Below, piece after piece: positions 1 to 12,700 of a DNA stretch of 64,000 nt (position 1 is its first letter; every line of letters starts with the position of its first letter). Under the pieces are notes generated by a model. It made no database searches and was not told the DNA's origin. It saw nothing but the letters and a program-made list of their open reading frames with translations. Location of the stretch: positions 930,001 through 994,000 of the forward strand of contig JAYKXP010000002.1 of NCBI GenBank assembly GCA_037176845.1, given 5' to 3'. The position numbers were made by a program, and so were the translations under genes. The stretch is from Paramarasmius palmivorus (lineage: Eukaryota; Basidiomycota; Agaricomycetes; Agaricales; Marasmiaceae).

Positions 1-3000
1 GACCTCTGCTTTGGGTAGTCTGTCGCTTGCTGCTGAGGAAAGGCGCCGAATTGCATCAGTTACCAACGTTGGGGATTGAAAAATCCTAGAAGGGGAATCC
101 TCAGCCCTTTCCTCTGCGTTATCTGAGGATTTTGATGGTGATTTAGATAACCCATGCGGTAAGCTGCGAATAATTCTGGGCGGTGCGGCGAAAAAGCAAA
201 CGAGCTCCCCTGTGAGATCGCAATGGTCAGAATGTGCAAGTTTCCTGAACATGGACATACCATTCGGACCGAAGGTTCCCTGTGAAGTTCTTGGTTCTGC
301 AAGATTTTTACTATTGCGAATGAGAGATGACGTCATCCTCTTCGGCTGTGGCCGACCATCTTCATCAGAAGAGGATTCTGACTCCAAAAGTAGAGGGGCT
401 TCCGCCTGTTCGTCTTCGATCCCGAGTAAGAGAAACCTCAGACATGCCTCTAGGCATGGACGACGCTTTTCTCTGATTGTGCGCAAACGGCGTAGAATCG
501 CTGCACGATCCTTGATTGATATCAGTGGAGTGCGATCAAGCTCAACGGTTGGTGTTCCTTCAGGATGGACTGCATGAGGATAGTCGCGTGGAAATGTAAA
601 CGTAACTCTCATAAAGACGGACGACGACGCAACCCATGGCACTTGCAGCCCTAGCGTGCAAGTTCTCTTCTTTGTCAGATCATGCTAACAAACGTTTCGA
701 TCAGAACTGAGCAAAAACAAGTAGAAGAGATGTTTGAGACCTTCTCTAATCTGATTTTGGATGTCGATGAAAGTTTTGTCAAGACAGAAGTAATCCTGCA
801 TTCAGCTTAGTTCATCATATACTTCAATAAATGTGTGGTACTCACTCATCCTGTAAGGATTGGCCAGTGTCCTTCTCCTCGACTACAGGGCGGGTCTGAC
901 TATCACTTCTTCGCCTTTTAGTACCCAAAAGAGGTGGTGCTGTACTTGAATTATCTTGTGAACCTGTCTCTCTCGAGCCAGACCTGACACGTGAGCCATC
1001 GTTGCTGCCACCTTGACTTCCAGGTCCAGAACTGCTTCCTCGTCGACCATCCCCAACCTTAACACTCGATAACCACGATAATGGGTCAACATTTGCACGC
1101 GACTTGTTCCCCGCCGCACCTCGGCTCATTGTACCACCACCAGTCGAGTTGACATAACTGGAGGATATGTTGCGTTTAAAATTCGTTCTCAGGGTTAAAG
1201 GAACGGCATGAAGGGTATCAGCCGAACTCGAGACCCCTGGAGCACTGCCTGGTGCAAACTGATTTTCTCGGCTACCAAAAGGCTCATGTGTATCTGTTGC
1301 CGTATACAGGGCATTCCGTTGACGGGGAGGCATGCCTGCCCGTACCTCCGCGAGAATAGCCCGGTTTCCAATCGGTGCAGACAGAAGAGGTAAAGTTTCG
1401 GATTGTGAAGGTGGATTACGGAACGATATGGTAGAATTTGACTGTTCTGCAGCAGAGCTACGTGCTGAAGAAGCAGGGTCAGACTGAGAGGGATCACACC
1501 CCACTTTCTGATCAAGATAGCAACATTTCAGCACGAAGTTACTCCATTATTCAGTACGAAACTCCACACCTGAAGAGTATCCTGATAGATTGGCCAGAAC
1601 CTCAGGGTACGGTCTTTGGACCATGTTATTAACTGGAATTCATTTCCGTCTGGACGTAAAGTCAGTAATGAATACCCCACAATTTGAGTGTGACCCACTT
1701 TGCCCTCCTTTTCTCCAAACAAATTCCTTTACTACGTCATTGTGCCCTTCGAAAGTTCGTACAAGATCCTCAGCAGAACCTTCGTTGATGGAATACATCT
1801 CCAGTGCTGTTTCACTTCGTTGGGGAAGACTCAGCACACCTTTCCCAAAAGGTAGGTTTCTAGCTCGCCACACGGGGTAAGTAGTTTGGATTTCATATTT
1901 TGGCTCTGCCTCGAGATAGGTCGTATTCAATGACCTAGACCGGGGTCCAAACTGTGGATTGGGTGCGTAGTTCTCGATGTCCCAAACTTTGATCGTCTTG
2001 TCCAGCGAACAGGTGACAATCTCATTTCTGAGACGATGGGACCAGTCAATGCCATAGATACGAGACTTGTGACCACGTATGACGGTAATGGGAAGTGAGC
2101 CCTTCTATACATCCACGGTTAAGGGACGTTCTTAGTTGAAACCTTTGGTACGTACCCGTCGATCCCAGATGAGTACTTCATTTCCATGAGAGGAGGCTAG
2201 AATGTTTGCATCTCTCTTGTTCCATTTCACTTGTGTTCCAGGAGCTGAGCTGATTGGATCAGGCAAGTTCAGAGACAATTAAGTAGGTGACGTACCGTTG
2301 AATGCAGATAGCCCAAAGATTGGTTTCCTTGTCTCTCGAAGGTCCCATGCCCAAACCCAAGAGTCAATTCCAGTACTCGCGACTGTATCACATTCGGTAG
2401 TATGCCAATTAATATCTGTGATGGCTCGATAGTGCGAATGGAGGATGTGTTCGATAGACGTTTTCCCGGGCATAAGCAGGTTCCAAATCAAACTACACGG
2501 GACATGAAGAACTTTCATCGGATCGAGAAAGAACACGCACAGTTTCTCGCTGGATGTGGAGACAATGTATTCAGCCCGACGATGGTGAGGGTTCCACTGC
2601 ACATCCGCTACATCCCACGTACCCCCTTGAGGAAGAAACCGGGGAACTTCAAATGGTGACTTTAGGTCGATGATGAAGAGACCGCGCCGTCTTAAGCGCG
2701 ATTGTCAGCTTAATATGAAATTCCACTTCGAGTTACAATGAATCGTACGCAGCTAATACCACATCGCGTGAGGCTGGACTTATACTCATCTGCTGCAGTC
2801 AGTCTTCTTGTTAATCTGACATAGAAATAGACTCACGTTCCCCACGGCATCTCCAACCAGTCGATTCATATCAATCTGAAGACTCGCGCGAAAATTTCCG
2901 CCATCTTCAGAAGTCGTTGTGTCCTCGGATGAGGATAGAACCCCATCTGGCTTTGAACCTAGACTTTGAGTCGGTGATTCGTTGGGGTATTGAGCATAAT

Positions 3001-3025
3001 CCCCGCTTGAATGAGAACCAGGCAT
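1..3025 (-). CDS. SEA3: WDR59/Sea3-like GATOR2 subunit (3' end off the window)
   Basis: WD40-plus-RWD protein of the GATOR2/SEACAT arm that controls TORC1 at the vacuole or lysosome. The N-terminal exon reads FRASLQIDMNRLVGDAVGN and continues after an intron with a WDR59-type first blade (FEVPRFLPQGGTWDVADVQW, then WNPHHRRAEYIVSTSSEKL). Further blades contain HYRAITDINWH, IRGHKSRIYGIDWSH and EGHNDVVKEFVWR. A low-complexity Ser-rich linker lies at about 850-1530. The RWD domain follows, with the diagnostic FPRDYPHAVHPEGTPTVEL near 545-605, then the GATOR2-type stretch TFGPNGMSMF near 240-290. At least six short introns are needed. The 3' end is beyond base 1. The start at 3025 is the first ATG in the open frame. 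An in-frame ATG at 3085 is separated from it by a TAA. Family identity is confident; exact exon borders are not. Confidence 0.85.
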
Positions 3026-3355
3026 ATGATATTGTGAAGAATAGATGGGTTATATTGGATATCCAGAAGGTTCACTGTCAGACATGGGTGGTTGATTCGG
3101 TGAAAGAGTAGTTTGACGTAATTTGGGCGCTTGTAATTTCTATGACATGTGACTCGTTCTTCCTACTTAGCAATTCACTTTGCTATAGCTAGTCGACAAG
3201 TAATACATGTCAGATACAGACGGTATGTAAAGCCTAGCGCTACATAAAACTACGCGAGAATACGGATGGATATAAGTAAGAGGAATAAAGATATCGATAC
3301 ACGATTCTGTACCAGTCCAACTTTGGAAAGACCAAGAACCCGAAAACGACTATGC

Positions 3356-6300
3356 CTACCATCCCCCTTGGTAATGAGATGAGTCCGTAGGTGTATGAGG
3401 CTTCTTACGAGACCATCCAGAATCGACCGGTCGACGTGACCAGTTATCAGAACGATTGCGTCCACCCCCACCTCTATTACCGCGACCACTACCTCGCCTG
3501 CCACGATCTCCATTGCCACCACCGCGACCTCGCGTGTTATCATAGTTATGAGAGCCTCAAAATGAGGCTGACCTGCTGGGTATGCATCGGGGCCAGGCGG
3601 AGGATACTGAGGCGGGAATGCCGAGAAACCAGGAGGTGGACTTCCAGCCCATGGCTGCTGAACTGGGGAAGGTCCAAGTCGTTGGAAACCAGGTACTTGG
3701 AGGTATCGGGGAGGAGAAACAGCAGGGAACCGGTAATGTCGAGGAAGTGCCAGCTGGCATGGTAGATGCGAGCGCACGCATCATAAGATCCATTTGCTCT
3801 GGTGTGAGAGATGCAATTTCGGCGGCTAAGGCTTTCTGGTCGACCGGTACTGCGGCAGACAGACCTGCTAGCTGGCTCGTAAGATTGGGTATCGCTGGGT
3901 AGTTGAAACAGGGGTGGTTGGTTGCTGCGGTGGAACAGTCGGAACAGGCGAGGCTGAAGGATGTAGGTATGTTAGCAGTTGGTTGAGTTTGAGTCGGTGC
4001 TGGTGCTGTCGAAGAATGTGAAGGTGGCGGTGCGAGCTTCCCCCGGTTGAGCCACCATATCCCAACCAGATAATCAGATGTGCGTTCCTTGGGAAGCTTC
4101 ATTTCATCCAACAATTCCATATAATCAGGAAGGGGATGGCTAGATAGCAAAGGAATGATATACAGTTCCTTTCCTGGATGATACTCCTTTGGCCGTTGGC
4201 CCCAAGGAAAGACGAGCCCATGACGACTGTATAATAGAGCAAATCAGAATAGGTGACTTTAATGAATGCGTCGTCAAGGGACCTACCCTTTATTGAGCAA
4301 GAACTCAGATAAAATCTTGAAACCTGTCTCTCCTTCCGTGGAAGGGGAAAACGCGACAGCGACTAATTCCTTTGTCGGATTCATCCGCATTTGCAAGAGG
4401 AACTTGGCCGAATTTTCGACAGGAACACGCCCATCGATTCTGAGAAGGTCCGAGGGGAATAGTGTTTTCCAAAGCGGTGACTCCGTTTCAATTGACCTTC
4501 CTCCCATTTGACGGGCCACAACGGGCGTCTCTTGCGGTATTGCTGAATCCAGGGGCATCGATATCTATCAACCGGAAAATTAATTTCCGACCGTTGTTAA
4601 GGGCGGCACAACATACCTTGCCATTCCATACATGAGGGAGAGAGTCAAACATGGCTCTCGATGCTTCGGGAGTTAGAGGCTCCTTCTCTTCCAAGAACAT
4701 GTCGAAATCACCGTCATCTGCGCCTTGTGGTTCAGACATGGCAGTATCTCCTGCGTCTTCCACTGAAGGTGAAGACGTTTCGCGCTCTACGGGATTGGTC
4801 TCCGAGATAGGCGAGTCACCGCTTGGTTTAGACCACAAGGAATTCAGATCGAACGAAGCACTGCGACTTGCTTGTCCGGGCTGGGCCTGTGTCTGTGGAA
4901 CATTCGCGAAGGGTGAAAGCCCGGTAGGTGTGGTAGTAGGGGGTGTGAGAACGGATGAAGATGCTAAGTCTTGCGTGGGAGCCGAAGGATTGGTGGTGGA
5001 TGGAGTTCCGCTTGGTCCGTCCTGAGCAGAAGTTGGCTCTTCATCAAGGTTGATGAGATCCGCGAGGTTGAGCTCAGGTTCTGGCATGGTCATCTCTGAT
5101 TCCGTGTTGATGAACAAAGGTGGCCTTGAGGGGTGACCAGAGTCACCATACGGCGCGACCTGCCCATCCGAGAGAGCATGCGCTGGGACAGGTGGAGGAG
5201 CACCCCAGGATTCGCTTTGGGGAACAACCGGGGACGGGATGACAGGTGATTCTGGAGGAACAGAAGTAGACATGGTACGTTGCCGTGGCGCTCTCAGCCT
5301 GGCGAGTCGTTCTCTTTCCATCCTTTCCTCATCCTCTTGTCGTCGGTCACGCTCACGGTTGTTCCCGTTGACGTCCTCAATATCTTCCAGACCCTTGTGC
5401 GTGATCTTTGCACGAGGAGCTGTAACCTTCTGAAGAATTGAATGCTCCAACGCCTCTTGCTCTGCAATCTTGATTGATTGCCTCAGCTCCTCGTTAGCTA
5501 GATCGGTCGAAGACATGACTGAGAGCTCTTTGGGAGTTATTTGAGTTGAAGCAATCCGTTTGTGAATCACAACACGATCAGGTTTGCTAAGATTAAACTG
5601 CAACGTTCGAAAACGATCCCTGAAATTAAGAAACGTAGAATTAGTGACGAGTACCTTCGACAGAATTGTGAGCCACTTACTTGTACTTTGGTCCAGCTGA
5701 AGGAGAACCTGACTTATCAGGTTCAGCATAGAGTTCGTACACACATGTCTCAAGGTCGTCAGCAAATTGCTTCGCCTGAGCTATGACCAGATTCTTCTCA
5801 TCTTCGGTCAACTCTCCAGTCTCGCCACCACCTGCGCCACCGCCATCATCTCCTTCGGTTCTACGTACATTAGGATATCTGAGAAATATATCTCGAAACA
5901 AGTCCTCCAGCTTTCCACGACAATACTTCCGTGTCGGATCCTCTGAGGAATCCGAGTTTGTTCTCGCTTTCTTGGGAGGTGGCAGCTGAGATGGGGCCTG
6001 GGCCTTCCTTTTCGATTTTGAGATAGGACCCGGCGAAGCGGAAGAGGGTTTTCCTTTGGTCAAGCGGCGTTTTCGGTGCGTAGTATTGCCATCAGAGGCG
6101 ACAGAATCGTCAGATTCGGACTCTGATGCATATGCCCGGAGGCGGCGCTATGGTAAAAATTCAATGCTTATCGCAGTGATGAATTCACTAGATACGTACC
6201 TTGCCGGCTGCCTTCACCTTAACTCCTTCGTCTGTGTAATCATCCTCACTGCCCGGATCTGAATCTTGACTCGGAGGTTCCTCAGGCTCCGGTGTTGGTA

Positions 6301-7561
6301 TTTTGTGTGTCGTTTGGGGAGAGTCCGTAGTTGTCGGTGTACTGACCCTTTTCTTCTTAGTTTGTTTCTGTGCGGCAGCTGATACTTGTCGAGATCCGTT
6401 AGTGTCCTCTACCGCCTCGGGTCCTTCCCATAACACTGCAAACATAGTCAGTCACTAGTTCAATTCCAAGAAATCAAATAGATAGAAATGAACAGGAATA
6501 AGGAATGAGAATAGACAAGACAACAGGAATAAACGGGAATACAGCATGTCAGTGTCAACACGATTCTGTATTCTGAACAGCTATTCACTGTTTCTCCCCT
6601 GTGGCGGACTCTTAAGCGCTCTCCCAAGCCATCTTTGTGGGCTGCATTTCTCAACGGTGTAGAGAACAACTGAACGACAACATAGCATCTGACACCGATG
6701 AATGGGATACTAACGTCATGCCATGATCATTATGAGGGCGCTCAGGTAGTTCGTAGCAGTGGGAGACGGAATAATTTTGATTCGAGGTACATGGAGAACC
6801 AGAAACGAATTGAAGAGGCGGCCGTGAAGGAGTTTATAGGAATTACTGTACTCACTGACTGTACGGAGACCGGTCTTCTCCGAACACGAAGGGCAAACAT
6901 AGAGATCTGAAACGAGTGGATAATTAGCATTGGAATTACCGACGATGCGAGATTGAGAAGATGGAGGTAGAGGACGAGATCGAGAAAACAGCGGCCCAAG
7001 GATTGTGAAAGACAAATGAAAGGCATAAAAAATGCAATTAAAGATGCAAATGACAAATGACACTCACTGATGTCTTCGGCAGTCCTTTCATCCAGACCCA
7101 TACAGGCAAAATGATACCTAGACCGGTAAAATTGGAGGTCAGTCCTGTCAACACAGTGGCGATAGGAAAAAGAGCTTTACCAATCCTTGCACTCGACGCA
7201 GAAGACCATCGGTGTACCATCATCCCCCTTCCTACAAGTGCAGTAGACTTGCTCGACCTTGAGTATCACTTTGGGTAGCTTCACAATAGGGCCTGCTGGT
7301 AGTCGTTGCTTCCTCCTCGTCTTTCAGCTCTTCCTTTACATTCTCCTTGTCTTCTGGCAGCGCCTGAGGCTCTGCCACCTCCACCGCATCCTCCTCCTTT
7401 ACAGACGACCGTGTCGCCCGACCCTTGCCTGTTGCTCGTGCTGTTGACTGCGGTTTTTCCTTGGGTAAAGCCTTCTGTTTTGTAGTAGCAGGCTTTGGAG
7501 AAGCTGTCACTGACGAAGCAGCAATCTGCTGGGCTCTCGCTCGAGTTGTACGACTACTCAT
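3356..7561 (-). CDS. BYE1: Bye1-like PHD / TFIIS-M / SPOC transcription factor with RGG tail
   Basis: Nuclear RNA polymerase II-associated factor of the Bye1/PHF3-DIDO type. Order of parts: a basic N-terminus from 7561; a PHD finger spread over three exons (VYCTCRKGDDGTPMVFCVEC, then HFACMGLDE, then LYVCPSCSE) at about 7260-6880; an acidic and basic linker; a TFIIS central domain (about 6000-5420: KLEDLFRDIFLRYP, FRDRFRTLQFNLS, ELSVMSSTDLANEELRQ); a long Pro/Ser linker; and a SPOC domain (about 4640-4030: WNGKV, PTKELVAVAF, SDYLVGIWWLNRGKL). After SPOC comes a Pro/Gly region (LTPEQMDLMMRAL, SPPPGFSAFPPQYPPPGPDA) and an RGG-rich end (GRGGGNGDRGRRGSGRGNR). Reaching the RGG frame requires a 44-nt GT-AG intron at 3572-3529. 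The intron after the PHD finger (about 6860 to 6437) is unusually long. It lies in tandem, same strand, 330 bp upstream of the WDR59 start. Confidence 0.85.
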
Positions 7562-9756
7562 CGTTTGTACATAAAACGCAGAAAACGCAGAACCTTCGCC
7601 AGCAAGATGGTTGTTGAGAAAAAAAAAGTCGACTGACTCAGCGTGACTCTAGCGTGACCTGCGTGATGAACGTGACTGTTTTGTGACACTTGAACTCGGC
7701 AATGATGTCATGCCAAAATTCAACCTTTCAAGATCCCAAGCTCAACACCAAACTGGACGCGTTCCTCCTCCCACACATGCCGACTAAAACACGGAATATT
7801 GATGTCCAACAAACCGAATACTCATGATGGACAGCGGCGGAAAAAGTGAGTTTCCTTTGCATAGGTCATAGTGGAGTGTGGATTGCGTGGAGACTCTGGA
7901 GAGGTGAGTCTTCTTCCTCTTTCGCCATTGCAATGACCCCACTGAGCAACCGAGATATTGATCAGAAAGCTTCTTCGAACCAGAATGAATATGTTTTCTT
8001 ATGAGCGGTGAGTACGCCCCGGTTCTATTGATGTATAGGAGCGTCATAGCAGTCTCTCTCCGACTTGGCTTGTACCTGGCATTCAAAAATCAATCGCAAT
8101 CGTCACTTGTTGTCCACCAAACGTGATTGCGTTCCTTATCCAGTGCAGCCCGGACCAGCCCGGACCTTCTACGCTGAGACATAATCTTGTCAAAAGGAAA
8201 TGTGGCGTCGACTCCGGGTCTCTTTGGATGCGGGATATTGCAAGATGCTAGTTCTCCGAGGTTGAAGTCCTGATAAGGATAATCTACAATGTCCTGCGCT
8301 AGTTCTGCTTTTGGCCACCGACAATTTCCAGGCTGTGTCTCGATTTTCTCTGGTGCCGATATACACCTTCTCTCGTCTTCCCGCACTATACAGTGGTGCC
8401 GCCAGATCAAGAGACAATGACTTGGCTTCTATGCGGGAGAATGCTCAGCATGGGAACTTCTGTCTGCGGAGCGCGACTTTTTGCTTCAATTCCAAAGCGT
8501 CGGCCCACCTCAAGATGACAGCGCAGCATCCGAGGCGGTTCCAAACGATTCCAGACGATTCCCCGTTGCGATACCACGTGGGCGTACCCCATGACGAACG
8601 CGATATCGAGGAAGCCTAGATTTGAGTTTGCCGGTTGCCTTTTTCACGCTGTTTACCGCCTTTTACCGCTGTCTTGGGTCCAGTTGACTATTTGAACTTT
8701 CTCAGTCTATCGCGGTGGTCAAATGAACGGACACTATCTGTTCCAACGAGGCCCCACGAGAGCAAGGACTTAGGAGGCGGCGCAGATAAGTTGTGAAGAT
8801 TATCCAGTGGTTCCGCTGGGTTCAAGAAGCTGACAGCGAAGAGTCAGTCGGACGTGGATTGATTTTCCGGTACGGCTCTTTCGGTTCGTTTTTCAACTAA
8901 CAAGTGCGTCATCGATGATGGATTATCAGGATGATATCTTTCTGCGACAAGGGTGAGGCTGATGGAATGCTGAAAGCGAGGTGATGGAGAAAAGGAAGAG
9001 CATGCGGAAGGAATGTCTGTGACTTTTTCTGAAAAAACATTCAAAGAAGGCGGGTATCGTTCATGTATATGCACTTGTACCGCGGATGAGATTGAGGGTA
9101 CATAAATTGGAATTTTATGCGACGAGAAGAACTGGGCACCCGAACCGGGGCTGAGCAGATCGAGAAAAAGTCGAATTTGTAAAAAAAGTGTAGATGCCGT
9201 AAACCAAATCATCACAAATTAGTAGACCATGTGCATTGCAACAGTCAACTCCTCAACTGGATCGGACAGCTGAGGCCTGAGGCCCTTTCTCTCTGCCATC
9301 GTCACTGCCGTCGTCGCTGTCGACGACGTCCTTCTCGCTATCGTCTTCGCTGTTGTTGACGACGTCTAGGACACTCTCAGGACCTCTTATACAGGCAACA
9401 TTTCGGTCTGCTGCTGTTCATTACGCACAACCGACATTACACATCACCTGTTGCCTGTTGTCATACCTGGACGGGACACAGCGATACGAGTGACTCGAAT
9501 AGTCATTTCAGAAGGCTGTAGAGAAGGAAATATTGCACAGGTTCAAGTCTTTGAACAGAGTTTATTGGGAAAAATCAGTCTTCTGTGGGTCTGTGTTCCC
9601 TTTCCTGTCGTTCTGCCGTTTTGTGGCCGAGTGTTTTCTTGAGTTGCTGATTCGCCATTAATTTATGCAGAAAGCACACGGAGATCTCACATTCATTCTT
9701 CATTGCATGTTCTTTGCCAGAGCTACCTGCTTTGCTCGCCATCTCCATCGTCACAT
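7562..9756. other. Intergenic, divergent upstream regions; no supported gene
   Basis: This 2.2-kb gap lies between the start of the Bye1-like gene (minus) and the start of the kinase (plus), so it holds both promoters. Two minus-strand open frames, 8410-8090 and 8086-7784, abut each other but show no recognisable domain, and the stop between them is not clearly removed by an intron. I do not call them genes. Near 9300-9370 there is a GACGACGTC-rich patch made of repeated gacgacgtc/gtcgtcg words. A pyrimidine-rich leader precedes the kinase ATG. Nothing else is recognisable. Confidence 0.5.
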
Positions 9757-12700
9757 ATGGCTGCAGCAGTTCTGAAGGTTTCCGATCCTTTCAGCATGTC
9801 CTCACATCAGCGCCTACATCCTAGCGCTCCCATTTCCCCTCCGGCTGCGTCGTCCTCTCGTTCGAAACAGCCCTCTCATTCATCGTCATCACCATCTGCA
9901 CCTCCGGAGGCCACCATCAAACCCAGTTCACCACCCATGCGCACCAATCTTTTGCAGAGCATACGTTCTGCAACACGCTCCAAGAAATCCCCGGCACCTG
10001 TTGCTGACGATTTTGCCACCATCTCCGCAAGGGCGAGCAAGGGGAAGGAAAAAGCACCGAACGATGATCTACCGAAAGAGAAGGAGAAATCCAATATGCT
10101 TCGCAGATTGGAGTCCAAAGTTAACTTTCGGAAATCCGGTAGAGACTCTGTCACTCCTGCTCCATCGCCTGTCCCTCCTCCGATCGAGAAAGACAAGAAT
10201 GAGAGCAAGGTACGCATTGCAGGGTCTGCCAGCTATACCACTCCGTCTCTAAGACTCGCTTCCATGTCTTCCCCTGCCCTACATCTCTCTTCACAGGCAC
10301 TTCCTTCGCCAAAGTCCCAGTCTGCTATCCCCGCATCATCTTCTTCGACAAGTGACGCCCTAGTTTCACCGACGCGCGGAAGATCACGACGTGCAAGTGC
10401 TCAACCGGCATCATCATCTTCCAAAGACGGCGCATCTAGTTTAAAGCCGGACCCGGCGACGCGGCATAAGTCCACGAAATCGTCCCCTATCAACATTCCA
10501 TCAGCCTCCGCTTCAGAGCTAAACCTTTCCTCACCACCGGAAACACCGAGAAGGCGGACCCGAGATCAAAGTCCTCCAGACACGCCAACCCCAATATCAG
10601 GTTATCGAAGTCGTAGAACGCCCTCATCAAGTAGCCCGCCACCGTCTCCATTGACGCCCAGGAATGGTAGCCCCATGCGTACACGTTCGCCGTCAACAAA
10701 CGCAGGACGACAACGCGTCGTATCTCCTTCGCACCGAGGATTGACGTCAGCTTCGACTTCCAACCTTCCGGGACAGTCGGATCCCTTTCCCAGCACCCCA
10801 CGGCGACCTTCCTTCTCCAGAGAGCAGACACCTTCGCCTGTGCTCATGACTCGACCACGACCGACATCTCCCAACCAGCGTTCTTATTCGCATAATCGTC
10901 ACTTCAATATGTCCACCGCATCTTTGAGTGCTCCCTCAAACCCGGAGCACCGGGAACTGATCCGAACAGCGACTTCAATGCTCTGCAAAGAGATTATCAA
11001 GCCACCTGTACATATAGGCCGGTCAGAGTCGGGTCACCGAGATTGGGAAGAGGTCGAGATACGGACTAGAGCGTTAGTCAGACTGGAACGTATCTGGGGG
11101 AAGAGTGGAGTCTCCGCTAGCTCTAGCAATGTAAATGTAAATGCCTTACCCATGTCCTCCAGTGGGCTCAGTGCTGCTGGGGAAGAGAGAGAGCGGAGAC
11201 TTTTCACCGAGGCCCTGAGGGATGGCTTTGTTCTTTGCCAGTAAGTCTTTTATGCTTTATCGCCTGTCAATGATGAATGTTGACCTTGTTATGCAGGTTG
11301 ATGAACAAGCTTCGACAAAGCTCGGTAGTACGCCCAGATATACGGGAGGACGGTTTTGCTCGCACGTCGAACATTACTAAATTCCTGGCTGCCTGTGCCT
11401 CTTGGGGTTTGTCGAACGACGATCTGTTCCAGAGGGACGATTTGATCGAAGCCACCAGCGAATCTCTTGCACGTGTTGCCACAACGATAATTACCCTCGT
11501 CAAGTTTGCGGACAGTCCTAGCGCTGACCGATCAAAGTTTTTGTCTGGTCAAGGCAAGAAAGGCTCAAACGGCGACGCCAGTGGCACCATGGGTGGCGAA
11601 AGTACTTTGGAGGTATCTGGTCCCTATAAACTCGGATCTGTCTCCCGGTCGGCATCTACATCGACACCTAATTTAATTCCGACAGTACATCGTCGTGAAA
11701 CGCTGCAAGTCAAGACTTCCGTACCTTCTCAAACAGCAACAACTCCATCCTCTTCTTCGGCTGCTCCAGTTTCACCCACGCGAGCGAAACGCTGGAGTCC
11801 ACCTGCCGGCCTTCCTCCTGTACGATCCGATAGCCCTGATGAATCTGTAACCAAGGCCGGAGGTATGACGCAGCACAAGGTCAAATCCAATTCTAAAGAT
11901 CGGAAAGACGAAGCCGCACCAAGCCACGCTGACAACGATCGGGATGTAAAAGAAGTGCCTCGCGCCTTGTCACCACCTCCTAGGTCCCCACTTCGTGCGC
12001 GTACTCCTAAGCTGTCATCTTCTCCTCCAAACGCCGTACCGGACGACAACGGTCAGGGACTCTTCACCAAAACTAAATCCCATTCATCACACTCATATCA
12101 ACATCCTTCTCGTTTATCTGTCACAGATTCGAACCGTGCGTCCATCGGCGACGATTCAGTTCGGGAGACGTCCGTTGATTTCAACGGCATCCCCAATATG
12201 CGGCGGTCAAGGGCATCTTCAGCCATGACGGATATGACCACTTCAACCACTACAACGGTTTTGTCGAGTTTGATGGATGGAGGAAGGGGTAGTAGTGCAG
12301 CGTTCAGTAAGTTTGGAACAATCCGAACAATGACTACTGAGGCGACCTCTGAGGCGCCTTCCATCACTCGAACGGAAGGTAGTTCCATAGCTGACGAAAT
12401 GACACGCAAACGAGGATCAGACCCATTTTCGAGGGATCGTCGACCCAGCGATGCAGCAGTGGTGGATTTGTCGAGAGTTGCTGAGGAAACAGAGGAGAGT
12501 GGTTCGAGTTCGAGGGGTAAAGGCAGGAGGATAAAGGACAAAGGGAAGAGTAGAGTTGCTGAGCAAGGCGTAGATGTTGCACCAGCAGAGAAGGAGAAGG
12601 CACCTATTCGCCTTGGCAAAGGTAAATGGCCCGATGATTTTATCGACGCGCTCCAGGCACCCTCTATCCCCACTCACCATAACAAGAGCCATACACCTAC

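Noticed and set aside
3529..3572. Apparent frameshift before the RGG tail of the Bye1-like gene
   Set aside because: A 44-nt GT-AG intron with a plausible branch region explains the frame change exactly.
7784..8410. Two adjoining minus-strand open frames of about 100 codons each
   Set aside because: No domain, no clean splice to join them, and composition typical of chance frames in a promoter region.
9703..9756. Upstream extension of the kinase frame
   Set aside because: It would have to start at TTG; the first ATG in frame is at 9757.
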